Counted from the stretch's first letter, positions 1 to 5,633 are shown. The stretch is 8,019 nucleotides of DNA from Candidatus Coatesiibacteriota bacterium (GCA_014728185.1 WJMB01000273.1:1-8019), one strand, 5' to 3'. Made by a program: numbers and translations. The notes: generated by a model from the sequence alone, not told the origin.

Positions 1-12
1 CCTAAAAGCGTC

Positions 13-138
13 CTTATCGAGCAAGCCTGGTTTTGTTCCACCAGGCAATGCACGGGCAGTGACGGCTTGCGCAGGTATAAAGCACATGATAACAAGCTAT
101 TAGCGATATATGACTGTTTAGGAACGTGTGATAATCCC
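13..138 (-). repeat. Intergenic repeat copy A (reverse orientation)
   Basis: Read on the minus strand, the copy starts at 138 with GGGATTATCAC and reaches CTCGATAAGGACGC near position 13. Both blocks recur in other copies in this window. Positions 57-138 align almost without gaps to 4115-4197; shared words include CAGTG, TATAAAGCA, CTATTAG and the 11-base end GTGATAATCCC. The mate of this copy, if there is one, would lie left of the window. Relatedness to 4115-4197 is clear by eye; the exact ends are inferred. Confidence 0.6.
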
Positions 139-227
139 AAAGGTAGTAAGGGAATGCAAAAAGGTTTGAACAAAAGCGAAGCATGTCCGAATAGAGATTT
201 TCGGCCCGGCAAGCCGCTAGCAATCAG

Positions 228-254
228 CCTGATTTGGGCCGATCACGTTCCATG
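228..254. repeat. 27-bp block shared with 6072-6098
   Basis: This block matches 6072-6098 in 25 of 27 positions in the same orientation: it starts CCTGATTTGG and ends GTTCCATG, with single differences at the 11th and 19th bases. The shorter core GGNCCGATCA also appears at 2738-2747 and near 516. It lies between two repeat copies that face each other (138 and 278). Confidence 0.6.
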
Positions 255-277
255 ATGCCATTGCGTTATCAGTAGAT

Positions 278-335
278 GATCATCACTACCCAGTCCCAAC
301 AGGGTACTCGTGGCCTGGTTGTCTTACTCGCCAAG
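278..335 (+). repeat. Intergenic repeat copy B (forward, shortened)
   Basis: The copy begins GATCATCAC at 278 and reaches ACTCGCCAAGG at 325-335, which resembles the ACTCGACAAGG block of copy E. The two blocks are much closer together here than in copies A, E and G, so this would be a copy with an internal deletion. The assignment is weaker than for A, D, E and G. Confidence 0.4.
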
Positions 336-462
336 GTATCCCTCCGCAGCCGCCTTGGTCTTCATCGTCGGCCCCGGGGATCAAAGCCTGGACCGGCGGG
401 TAATCTCTGCTCGCGCCTTTTCTCGCACCACCAAGACAAGCCGGCGGCTTGGCCGCGAACCG

Positions 463-504
463 ACGAGAAGCCAGGGACGAAAAGCCAGGGACGAGAAGTC
501 AGGG
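463..504. repeat. Three tandem copies of a 14-bp unit
   Basis: The units ACGAGAAGCCAGGG (463-476), ACGAAAAGCCAGGG (477-490) and ACGAGAAGTCAGGG (491-504) follow each other without gaps. The second and third each differ from the first at one position. The unit length is not a multiple of three and no gene covers it, so it is not a coding repeat. Confidence 0.85.
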
Positions 505-717
505 CGGCAAAGGGGCCGATCAACCGCGGTCTCCCTTCGCCCCAGCCTCATCCCGCCGGGTTCAATCGACCCGGAACGCAGTCGATCATGGTTTGTCTTG
601 ATTGGCGGTGCTTATCGAGACTCTTTCACGGCGACCTGACCCATATTGAGAGGCCGAGCCTTAATTGACGGATTTCACTGTAAAAAGGGCATGTACGGAA
701 TCGTGAAAAATATCTCA

Positions 718-754
718 AATGCGCCTTTACAGCGTGCGCATTATGTAATACTTT
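718..754 (+). promoter_or_regulatory. Candidate promoter with operator-like dyad for the first dehydrogenase
   Basis: A possible -35 element TTTACA (726-731) is followed after 17 bases by a weak -10 candidate TACTTT (749-754). A perfect 7-base inverted repeat, AATGCGC (718-724) and GCGCATT (736-742), is centred on base 730, inside the -35 element. That is where a repressor of the TetR type would block polymerase. The dyad is seen directly; its role as an operator and the -10 assignment are inference. Confidence 0.35.
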
Positions 755-860
755 ACCCTTGGAGGTCGAGCATGCTGATCCTGTTCAGCGGGTCGTCCTC
801 GCACAAGCTCATTCACTCTGCCTCACCTGAACCCATCGAGAAAGTCATGGAGGCGAGATC

Positions 861-1622
861 ATGGATCGCGTTAAAGGAAAAGTCGCCGTCGTCACCGGAG
901 CCGCCCGGGGTATCGGCCGGGCCTGCGCCCTGCGCCTGGCCGAGGAGGGCGCCGCGGTGGCCGTCACCGACCTGCTCGACGACGAAGGACAAGGCGTCGT
1001 CGACGAGATAACAAGCAACGGCGGGCGGGCCGCCTATTGGAAGCTCGACGTCTGCAACGAAGCCGCCGTCGAGCGTGTCTTCAACGAAACCGCCGACCGT
1101 TGGGGGCGTCTGGATATCATCGTCAACAACGCCGGCATCGCCGGACCCGCCGAGCCCACCGACAAGATCAACGAAGCCGACTGGGACAAGCTCTTCGCCG
1201 TCAACGTCAAGGGGGTCTTCTTCGGCACCAAGCACGCCGTGCCCCATCTGCGCAAGGCCGGCGGTGGCAGCATCATCAACATGAGTTCGATCTACGGTCT
1301 GGTCGGCGCCGCAGACGCGCCCGCCTATCACGCCGCCAAGGGCGCCGTGACGCTGATGAGCAAGAACGACGCCCTGCTCTACGCCGGAGAGGACATCCGG
1401 GTCAACGCCGTCCACCCCGGCTTCATCCGCACGCCGATGGTCGAACAGGCCGACGAGGAGTTCGACGGACAGCTTATCCCGGCGGTCACGGCCAAAACCC
1501 CGGTGGGCCGTCTCGGTGATCCCGACGACATCGCCTGGGCCGTGGTCTACCTAGCCTCCGATGAGAGCCGCTTCGTCACCGGTAGCTCCCTGGTCGTTGA
1601 TGGTGGATATACTGCCAAGTAG
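861..1622 (+). CDS. Short-chain dehydrogenase/reductase, probably NAD-dependent
   Basis: This is a classical SDR oxidoreductase of 253 residues, the usual length for the family. It should interconvert an alcohol and a ketone on a small substrate. The cofactor motif TGAARGIG is at residues 12-19. Asp37 at the end of the second beta strand favours NAD over NADP. NNAG is at 89-92, and the catalytic set is Asn115, Ser143, Tyr156 and Lys160 (YHAAK). The HPGFIRTP segment and the C-terminal end VDGGYTAK resemble the FabG-like, cyclopentanol-, steroid- and glucose-dehydrogenase group, but the substrate cannot be told. ATG at 861 follows GGAGG at 849-853, a good spacing. The gene appears to be alone in its unit, with a terminator at 1678. 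An operator-like dyad at 718-742 suggests regulation by a small-molecule repressor. No cofactor or catalytic residue is missing. Confidence 0.93.
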   Translation: MDRVKGKVAVVTGAARGIGRACALRLAEEGAAVAVTDLLDDEGQGVVDEITSNGGRAAYWKLDVCNEAAVERVFNETADRWGRLDIIVNNAGIAGPAEPTDKINEADWDKLFAVNVKGVFFGTKHAVPHLRKAGGGSIINMSSIYGLVGAADAPAYHAAKGAVTLMSKNDALLYAGEDIRVNAVHPGFIRTPMVEQADEEFDGQLIPAVTAKTPVGRLGDPDDIAWAVVYLASDESRFVTGSSLVVDGGYTAK

Positions 1623-1677
1623 TCAAATGGGGCAAGCCGGTGCCTGGTTGGTTTAACCTGGCGTGAAATCATCGGTA

Positions 1678-1710
1678 TGCGATAAAGGGCCTTTTCGGCC
1701 CCTTATCGCA
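1678..1710. terminator. Hairpin terminator between convergent genes
   Basis: TGCGATAA and TTATCGCA form the outer stem, then one A-C mismatch, then GGGCC paired with GGCCC around the loop TTTTC: 13 pairs in all. It sits between the end of the dehydrogenase (1622) and the end of the phosphatase (1730), which face each other, so it can serve both. There is only a short TTGAATTA tail on the plus strand and no long T-run on either side. Confidence 0.7.
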
Positions 1711-1729
1711 TTGAATTAGCACTGAATGC

Positions 1730-2221
1730 TCAGTCCCGATCGTCCTCGCGGGCCACGGCCAGGCGGGCGGCGTACTCGTAGACGGCATCGAGCTGGCGCA
1801 CGTTTTCGATGGAGCCGGGCCGCAGGCCGCGAATGCGATCCACGGCGGCGCCGGGTTCCATCCCCAGGGAGACCAGGTAGGCCGCCAGCACGGTTCCGGT
1901 GCGGCCCAGGCCCATGTAGCAATGGACCAGCAGGGGCTCCCCGGTGCGGCGGGCGTCGTCGATCAGCGCCACGGCGTGCTCGAGCTCCGCCATGGTCGGC
2001 GCGGCGAAGTCATCGATGGGCAGGTGGTCCACCCGGCTGAAGGGCAGGCGACCCAGGCCCACCCCGAGGGGGATCTCGGTCAGCGAGAGGATGCGCAGGA
2101 TGCCCAGGGCACGCAGGGCGTCGAACTCCCGCCGCAGGCCGGTGTAGGTGCCCGGCTTGCCCATGGCGGCCAGTTCGCCGGCGATGATCCAGGTCAGATC
2201 GGGCAGGTCGTTGTGAGTCAT
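1730..2221 (-). CDS. DUSP23-like dual-specificity protein phosphatase
   Basis: This 163-residue protein is a small cysteine-based phosphatase of the dual-specificity/PTP fold, closest in my recognition to the DUSP23 (VHZ) group. The signature HCYMGLGRTG is at residues 100-109: Cys101 is the nucleophile and Arg107 binds the phosphate (CX5R). Asp71 in IDDF matches the general acid of the family's PDF motif. The N-terminal segment around Trp11-Gly15, the ILSLTE strand at 44-49 and LRPGSIE at 133-139 also match the family. It should remove phosphate from phosphotyrosine or phosphoserine/threonine proteins in the cytoplasm; the targets are unknown. There is no signal peptide or membrane segment. 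The start has no Shine-Dalgarno sequence, and a promoter at 2228-2256 places the transcript start at or beside the ATG. Archaeal and bacterial homologues of this group are known, so its presence is not foreign in itself. Confidence 0.88.
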   Translation of the reverse strand: MTHNDLPDLTWIIAGELAAMGKPGTYTGLRREFDALRALGILRILSLTEIPLGVGLGRLPFSRVDHLPIDDFAAPTMAELEHAVALIDDARRTGEPLLVHCYMGLGRTGTVLAAYLVSLGMEPGAAVDRIRGLRPGSIENVRQLDAVYEYAARLAVAREDDRD

Positions 2222-2227
2222 GCCTAT

Positions 2228-2256
2228 AGTTTAGCGGAAATTAGCATAGCCGTCAA
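2228..2256 (-). promoter_or_regulatory. Sigma70-type promoter of the phosphatase gene
   Basis: On the minus strand TTGACG (2256-2251) is separated by exactly 17 bases from TAAACT (2233-2228). The expected transcript start, 6-8 bases further on, falls at about 2222-2220, on the ATG at 2221. The -35 element starts four bases past the panD terminator hairpin, which fits a fresh transcription start between the two genes. Confidence 0.6.
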
Positions 2257-2260
2257 AATG

Positions 2261-2283
2261 AAAACGACCCCGAGGGTCGTTTT
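2261..2283 (-). terminator. panD: Intrinsic terminator of panD
   Basis: AAAACGACCC (2261-2270) pairs perfectly with GGGTCGTTTT (2274-2283) around a three-base loop. In the minus-strand transcript the stem is followed by TTTTCATTTTG, a proper U-rich tail. It lies 28 bases beyond the panD stop and separates panD from the phosphatase gene downstream. The plus strand also has a T-run, but no plus-strand gene ends here. Confidence 0.85.
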
Positions 2284-2311
2284 TCTTTGTGGGGCGCGTC
2301 TTGGCGCCTTT

Positions 2312-2671
2312 TCAGGTGATATTCGTCACTTTGTTACGCTCATCGACATGGACCACCCGCATCCGGTAGCCCTCCAGCTCGCTTTCGTCGAGCAGGCGGT
2401 AGGTCAGGATGATGAGTTGGTCGCCGGGTTGGGCCAGCCGGGCGGCGGCGCCGCGCACCCCGACGGTCCGCGAGCCCCGGGGGGCCTCGATGAGGTAGGT
2501 CTCGAAGCGGTCGCCGGAGTTGACGTTGAACACCTGGAGATGCTCGCCGGGCAGGAAGCCGGCGGCCTCGTACAGGTCGGGATCCAGGGCGATCGAGCCC
2601 TCGTAGTCCAGCTCGGTTTCGGTTACCCGGACCCGGTGCAGCTTGCCGGTGACCATTCTGTGCAGCGCCAT
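2312..2671 (-). CDS. panD: Aspartate 1-decarboxylase (pyruvoyl enzyme)
   Basis: PanD decarboxylates L-aspartate to beta-alanine, the precursor that joins pantoate in pantothenate and then coenzyme A synthesis. The 119-residue protein has the family length. The N-terminal part MVTGKLHRVRVTETELDYEGS matches the E. coli enzyme closely. The processing site is Gly25-Ser26 in YEGS; self-cleavage there turns Ser26 into the catalytic pyruvoyl group. Lys10, Tyr23, the later NVNSGDRFETY (49-59) and RGSRTVGVRGAAA (65-77) blocks are conserved family features. ATG at 2671 gives an N-terminus one residue longer than E. coli; GGGAG lies about 11 bases upstream. It has its own strong promoter (2762-2790) and terminator (2261-2283), so it is a single-gene unit away from other pantothenate genes. 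Some bacteria also need PanM (PanZ) for maturation; none is seen here. Confidence 0.96.
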   Translation of the reverse strand: MALHRMVTGKLHRVRVTETELDYEGSIALDPDLYEAAGFLPGEHLQVFNVNSGDRFETYLIEAPRGSRTVGVRGAAARLAQPGDQLIILTYRLLDESELEGYRMRVVHVDERNKVTNIT

Positions 2672-2749
2672 GATGTGGGGTCTCCCAGCCCGAATGGTGT
2701 TCTCCGCTCTGGGTTTGCGGTGCGGTTCGGTCGAGATGGGCCGATCAGG

Positions 2750-2779
2750 TTGACCAGGCGAAGTATAGTCGGCTACACT
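2750..2779 (+). promoter_or_regulatory. Candidate promoter of the second dehydrogenase, overlapping the panD promoter
   Basis: TTGACC (2750-2755), five of six consensus bases, is followed after 18 bases by TACACT (2774-2779), four of six. The expected start would be near 2786, leaving a leader of about 65 bases before the ATG at 2851. It shares DNA with the opposite-strand panD promoter. It is weaker than that promoter. Confidence 0.45.
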
Positions 2780-2790
2780 TTCACTGTCAA
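2762..2790 (-). promoter_or_regulatory. panD: Strong sigma70-type promoter of panD
   Basis: On the minus strand a perfect -35 TTGACA (2790-2785) is followed after exactly 17 bases by TATACT (2767-2762), five of six consensus bases. The transcript would start near 2755, giving an untranslated leader of about 84 bases. This is the best sigma70 match in the window. Confidence 0.8.
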
Positions 2791-2850
2791 GACGCCCCGC
2801 CTTACCGTTCCCCGCAGTCCGACCCCCGCGGTCCTTCGAAGGAGTCCGGC

Positions 2851-3741
2851 ATGGAACCCGTCACCCTGATCACCGGCTGCTCCTCGGGCATCGGCCTGGA
2901 GACCGCCCTCCTGCTGGCCTCCCGGGGCCACCGTGTCTACGCCACCATGCGCGATCTCTCCCGGGGCGCGGCCCTGCGCGAGCGCGCCGCCGCCGCCGGT
3001 GTCGAGCTCGAGCCGCTGACCCTGGACGTCACCGCACCGGCGACCATCGCCGCCGCCGTCGCCGTCGTCGAGGAGCGCGAGGGCCGGCTGACCAATCTGG
3101 TCAACAACGCCGGCTTCAGCTACTTCGGTATCCTCGAGCACTTCTCCGAGGACGAGATCCGGGACCAGTTCGACACCAACGTTTTTGGTCCCCTGCGGGT
3201 CACCCGGGCCTTCCTGCCGTTGCTGCGCCGGGATGCCTCGACCCGGCGCACCCTGGTCAACGTCACCTCGCTCAACGCCCGCGTCGTCTACCCGCTGATG
3301 GGCCTCTACGCCGCCACCAAGTTCGCCCTGCTCGGTCTGACCGAGGAGTGGCGCCACGAGCTGCGCCCCTTCGGTATCCGCGCGGTAAGCGTCGAGCCCG
3401 GCCCCATCGAAACCAAGTTCGGCGGCGGTTCCCTCAAGCGGCCGGCCGGTTACGACCCGGCGGGCTCGCCTTACCGCCCCATCGTCGAGGCCGCCGAGGA
3501 GAGCTTCGCCCGGCTGACCACCCGGGACGCCGGTCCGCCGTCCAAGGTCGCCCGAAAGATCCTGCGGGCTATCGAGGCGCGCAATCCCCGGCTGCACTGG
3601 CCTTGCGGACCGCTGACCAAGGTCTCGACGCTCAGCCTGCGCTTCGCCCCCTACGGCTTCGTCGAGTGGGCCTTGCGGCGCAACGCCGGTCTGAACAAGA
3701 TCGGCCGGATCACCCATGAGGAGGGAGTGGGAGAAGGCTGA
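2851..3741 (+). CDS. Short-chain dehydrogenase/reductase, probably NADP-dependent
   Basis: A classical SDR with an extended C-terminus (296 residues against about 250 for the simplest members). TGCSSGIG is at residues 8-15 and Arg34 after the second strand (ATMRD) favours NADP. NNAG is at 85-88, and the catalytic residues are Asn110, Ser140, Tyr153 and Lys157 (YAATK), followed by EPGPIETKF at 182-190. The ITGCSSGIG opening and the long C-terminal helix region resemble the 17-beta-hydroxysteroid- and retinol-dehydrogenase-like SDRs, often annotated only as SDR oxidoreductase. The natural substrate cannot be inferred. ATG 2851 follows a perfect AAGGAG at 2839-2844. It is transcribed divergently from panD. 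It is not closely similar to the first dehydrogenase here, so the two are not a recent duplication. Confidence 0.92.
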   Translation: MEPVTLITGCSSGIGLETALLLASRGHRVYATMRDLSRGAALRERAAAAGVELEPLTLDVTAPATIAAAVAVVEEREGRLTNLVNNAGFSYFGILEHFSEDEIRDQFDTNVFGPLRVTRAFLPLLRRDASTRRTLVNVTSLNARVVYPLMGLYAATKFALLGLTEEWRHELRPFGIRAVSVEPGPIETKFGGGSLKRPAGYDPAGSPYRPIVEAAEESFARLTTRDAGPPSKVARKILRAIEARNPRLHWPCGPLTKVSTLSLRFAPYGFVEWALRRNAGLNKIGRITHEEGVGEG

Positions 3742-3745
3742 TGAA

Positions 3746-3761
3746 GGCGCGGTGACGCGCC
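3746..3761 (+). terminator. GC hairpin with GUGA tetraloop after the second dehydrogenase
   Basis: GGCGCG pairs with CGCGCC around GTGA, a GNRA-type tetraloop, five bases after the stop codon. There is no T-run after it, so it may stabilise the 3' end or act as a factor-assisted terminator rather than a classical intrinsic one. Confidence 0.4.
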
Positions 3762-3861
3762 CGGAGGCCTCGATGCTCATGGCTCCCCGCCGCGGATGAT
3801 CGCCGGGGCCGACGGCATCTGGACGAGCGCCTGTGCTGATCGATTGTCATATTGAGCTTTA

Positions 3862-3925
3862 GGATCATCACTAGAAACCGAACTATGTATTCGCATCTTC
3901 AGAAAGACGCCTCGAGACGAGGGCC
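3862..3925 (+). repeat. Intergenic repeat copy C (forward)
   Basis: It starts GGATCATCAC, as copies E and G do, and then keeps a diverged match (GAAA, CCGAAC, TATTCGCA) to copy G read in reverse. A CTCGAGACGAGGGCCTGG segment at about 3910 may be a shortened version of the second conserved block. It faces copy D, which ends GTGATAATCCC at 4197. Confidence 0.45.
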
Positions 3926-4075
3926 TGGTAACCCGCGGCGAGGGGTCAACCAGCGAAGTCGGATAGCGGGTGAAGCTGCTAAAGCGAGCAATAGAGCGCC
4001 GTCAGGAGGTTATTTATTCACAGCGCGATCGACTCCCGAGGGGGACCAACTGCCTCGGGCTTCCGGCCTGACTCA

Positions 4076-4197
4076 AGGCAGGTCCAGGTGGATCGACACT
4101 TGGCAGCGGTATGACAGTGGCGGCAAGTGCGAAATATAAAGCAACCAATGAAAGTCTATTAGCTGGATGAGTCGGTGCAGGTGCGAGTGATAATCCC
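4076..4197 (-). repeat. Intergenic repeat copy D (reverse)
   Basis: Read on the minus strand it starts at 4197 with GGGATTATCAC. Positions 4115-4197 align to 57-138 with one single-base gap, sharing CAGTG, ATAAAGCA, CTATTAG and GTGATAATCCC. The minus-strand sequence just outside the start, CTCAAGGG, is also close to that outside copy G (GCAAGGG). The far end near 4076 is uncertain. Confidence 0.6.
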
Positions 4198-4231
4198 TTG
4201 AGCTTTCCTACTCGATTGGCGGCTGATTTTT

Positions 4232-4300
4232 GAGATTGTCACCCGCCTGCGAGCAAGCCGATACAGCGCAACACGCAACCGGCTATCGGCAGTCGAGCGC
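4232..4300 (+). repeat. Possible intergenic repeat copy L (forward)
   Basis: GAGATTGTCACCCGCCTGC at 4232 resembles the start of copy D read in reverse (GGGATTATCACTCGCACCTGC broken by a few changes), and CAGTCGAGCGCGG near 4290 resembles the second conserved block. It starts 35 bases after copy D ends and points the other way. This is a weak copy. Confidence 0.35.
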
Positions 4301-4346
4301 GGCGGTTCTCAGCCGTCACAGATGCAGGTGATGGCTTGGACGATCC

Positions 4347-4374
4347 AAAAACGAAGCAGCCGCCCCACGGCGGC
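4347..4374 (-). terminator. Candidate terminator of the DsrE-family pair
   Basis: On the minus strand GCCGCC (4374-4369) pairs with GGCGGC (4364-4359) around a four-base loop, then after seven bases comes a run of five T (4351-4347). The gap between stem and T-run is longer than in a standard intrinsic terminator. Its place 35 bases after the last stop supports the call. Confidence 0.45.
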
Positions 4375-4408
4375 CCCGGCGGATTCCTCCCGGCTTGACC
4401 GTGCCGGA

Positions 4409-4777
4409 CTAGAAGACCATCACCTTGTCGGCGGCGGCGATGGCGTCCACGGCGTCATCGATCCCCGCGGTGTCGACGAAGTCCAGCAGGTCGTCCTCGT
4501 CGAGGTCGCGCTCCCCCATCTCGGTGCGGCAGACGAAGATCTCGGCCTTCTCGAGCACGGCCAGCATCTGCTGGGGGTTGTAGCCCAGCCCCTTCTCGAC
4601 GTTGTAGAGTCCCTCGGCGTAGCGGGCGCCCCGCCGGGCGCAGTAGACACCGTCGGACATCAGGAATACGGTCAGCTTGACCTCGGGCAGGCGCATCATC
4701 CGCCGCGCCAGGCGCAGACCGGCCCGGGCGACGTCGTTGCCGAAGGGGGGGTGGGTGATGATCAACACGAGCTGCAT
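4409..4777 (-). CDS. YchN-like DsrE-family protein, single-cysteine paralogue
   Basis: This 122-residue cytoplasmic protein belongs to the DsrE/DsrF fold and most resembles E. coli YchN, which is a homohexamer. Matches include the N-terminal strand with PFGND, FLMSDGV at 38-44, GYNPQQML at 65-72 and the C-terminal AADKVMVF. YchN has a CKTC motif; here the same place reads CRTE (83-86), so only Cys83 is left. Cys46 is shared with the upstream paralogue. Family members such as TusD and DsrE carry persulfide sulfur, but YchN itself has no settled function. ATG 4777 follows GGAGG with a four-base spacing. It lies 160 bp downstream of its paralogue on the same strand and probably shares its transcript. 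Acidic residues are enriched after position 90 (DLDEDDLLDF). Confidence 0.85.
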   Translation of the reverse strand: MQLVLIITHPPFGNDVARAGLRLARRMMRLPEVKLTVFLMSDGVYCARRGARYAEGLYNVEKGLGYNPQQMLAVLEKAEIFVCRTEMGERDLDEDDLLDFVDTAGIDDAVDAIAAADKVMVF

Positions 4778-4880
4778 CGGGCCTCCGCCGGGGGAGGTGG
4801 GCGGCGACGTGGGCCGCCGGGTGGGCCGGGTCGAGCGATACGACGGGCGTATTGATTCAGTCTAGCCGCTCGAAGTCGTC

Positions 4881-4904
4881 GCGACAAGTTGCCGACCTTG
4901 TCGC
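4881..4904. other. Perfect 8-bp inverted repeat between the DsrE-family paralogues
   Basis: GCGACAAG (4881-4888) and CTTGTCGC (4897-4904) are exact complements around eight bases. It sits in the 160-bp gap between the two genes and has no T-run, so it does not look like a terminator. In the transcript it could be a processing or stability hairpin that lets the two genes be expressed unequally; this role is a guess. Confidence 0.55.
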
Positions 4905-4937
4905 CGGAGAATGCCGCCGACCGTCGACCGATTCCGC

Positions 4938-5309
4938 CTAGAAGGTCAGCACCTTGTCGGCGGCGGCCAGGGATTCGTGCAGCAGGTCCATGGTGCCCTT
5001 CTCGACACCCTCAAGCATGTCGTCCAGGCTCAGGTCCCGCTCGCCCAGGCAGGTGCCGCAGGCGTAGATCTCGGCGCGTTGCAGGAGGATCTCGATGAAC
5101 TGGGGCGCGCTGTAGCGCTGGGCCTCGAGTTCGCCGTAGGAGCCTTCGGCGTACTCCTTACCGGTGTGGGCGCAGTAGACGGCGTCGGCCATCAGGAACA
5201 GGCCCACCTGGGCCTGGGGGTCCGAACTCAAGCGCCGGGCCGTACGCAGCGCCGAGCGGGTGGTCTCGTTGCCGTAGGGGTGTTCGGTCAGCAGCAGGAA
5301 ATATTTCAT
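4938..5309 (-). CDS. YchN-like DsrE-family protein with CxxC motif
   Basis: A 123-residue member of the DsrE fold, close to E. coli YchN in length and motifs: TEHPYGNE at 8-15, FLMADAVYC at 38-46, and the C-terminal SLAAADKVLTF, whose last seven residues ADKVLTF are identical to the end of YchN. CGTC at residues 84-87 matches the CKTC of YchN and keeps both cysteines, which the downstream paralogue does not. The protein may bind or pass on sulfane sulfur, or act as a hexameric scaffold; the family does not settle which. ATG 5309 follows GGGAGG with a four-base gap. It is first in the probable two-gene operon, with a candidate promoter at 5378-5406. The strong similarity of the two proteins (MGERDL against LGERDL, AADKV at both ends) shows a duplication. 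Confidence 0.87.
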   Translation of the reverse strand: MKYFLLLTEHPYGNETTRSALRTARRLSSDPQAQVGLFLMADAVYCAHTGKEYAEGSYGELEAQRYSAPQFIEILLQRAEIYACGTCLGERDLSLDDMLEGVEKGTMDLLHESLAAADKVLTF

Positions 5310-5377
5310 CGAGCCTCCCGGTCGCGGGGTTGGTGTCGCGTATGTCTAGGTGATCCGTCCAAGGTTGACTGACGGTA

Positions 5378-5406
5378 AGTTTACAAAATGACACCGCCCG
5401 GGGCAA
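5378..5406 (-). promoter_or_regulatory. Candidate promoter of the DsrE-family pair
   Basis: On the minus strand TTGCCC (5406-5401) is followed after exactly 17 bases by TAAACT (5383-5378), the same -10 as the phosphatase promoter. Each element matches four of six consensus bases. The leader would be about 60 bases. Confidence 0.4.
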
Positions 5407-5503
5407 TCATCCCGTCGCCCGCTCGGCCCTTCGTCAAGAGCCTTGGTGACCGCGTGTGATAGACTGGGAGCATCACTCGCGCCGACTGCGCCTTCACAAC
5501 CAA

Positions 5504-5605
5504 GGATCATCATACCAAGCGGAACCATTATCTGTAGCTGCTGAGAGCGGCAACGAGTGATTCGCTTCCGATGCTTGCCCTGCCGGCGCCGTCGACTCGA
5601 CAAGG
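5504..5605 (+). repeat. Intergenic repeat copy E (forward)
   Basis: Starting GGATCATCA, positions 5504-5561 match the reverse complement of 6446-6389 at 44 of 58 positions with no gap. Further on, GACTCGACAAGGCGCC (5594-5609) matches AGCTCGACAAAGCGCC of copy G at the same distance (about 100 bp from the start). A hairpin CCCTGGA-TTA-TCCAGGG follows at 5617-5633, and a reverse end GTGACAAATCC lies at 5665-5675, so the whole may be a 172-bp block bounded by inverted ends. Confidence 0.65.
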
Positions 5606-5616
5606 CGCCCCTGCGA

Positions 5617-5633
5617 CCCTGGATTATCCAGGG
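5617..5633. other. Perfect 7-bp hairpin inside the copy E block
   Basis: CCCTGGA (5617-5623) pairs exactly with TCCAGGG (5627-5633) around TTA. It is followed by GGAGAAACG without a T-run, so it is not a terminator on the plus strand. It lies near the middle of the 5504-5675 block. Confidence 0.55.

Larger units (their letters stand above)
1..860. other. Gene-free region upstream of the first dehydrogenase
   Basis: I see no convincing protein gene here. The short open frames lack a good ribosome binding site, have no recognisable domain and run through repeat copies. The region holds a reverse repeat copy (13-138), a hairpin inside it (GCCTGGT 25-31 with ACCAGGC 40-46), a 27-bp block shared with position 6072, a forward repeat copy (278-335), a 14-bp tandem repeat (463-504), and the candidate promoter and operator of the first dehydrogenase (718-754). 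Much of it is more A+T-rich than the flanking genes. Confidence 0.7.
3742..4408. other. Gene-free region between convergent genes, with repeats
   Basis: No credible gene is seen. An open frame at 3852-4139 starts with TTG without a ribosome binding site and lies inside the repeat block, so I do not call it. The region holds a GC hairpin (3746-3761), repeat copies C (from 3862), D (to 4197) and L (from 4232), and the candidate terminator of the DsrE pair (4347-4374). Copies C and D face each other and bound a 336-bp block. Confidence 0.65.

Noticed and set aside
276..668. 130- and 109-codon overlapping frames before the first dehydrogenase
   Set aside because: Both cross repeat copy B and the 14-bp tandem repeat, have poor starts and Arg/Ser/Pro-rich translations with no family match.
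772..1011. 79-residue leader protein starting at 772 with a strong ribosome binding site
   Set aside because: Most of the frame is an out-of-phase reading of the dehydrogenase; kept only as a possible regulatory start, not called as a gene.
1633..1648. Sigma54-like promoter on the minus strand near GCAAGCCGGTGCC
   Set aside because: The GC and CC pairs are nine, not ten, bases apart, and no minus-strand gene lies suitably downstream.
1922..2869. 315-codon plus-strand open frame across the phosphatase and panD
   Set aside because: Antisense to two well-identified genes and crosses the panD terminator and both promoters.
2773..3780. 335-codon open frame on the minus strand across the second dehydrogenase
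   Set aside because: Antisense shadow of a clear SDR gene, low-complexity Gly/Ala/Gln-rich translation, no ribosome binding site, and it runs through the promoter region.
3852..4139. 95-codon open frame starting with TTG
   Set aside because: No ribosome binding site, no domain, and it lies within the 336-bp repeat block.
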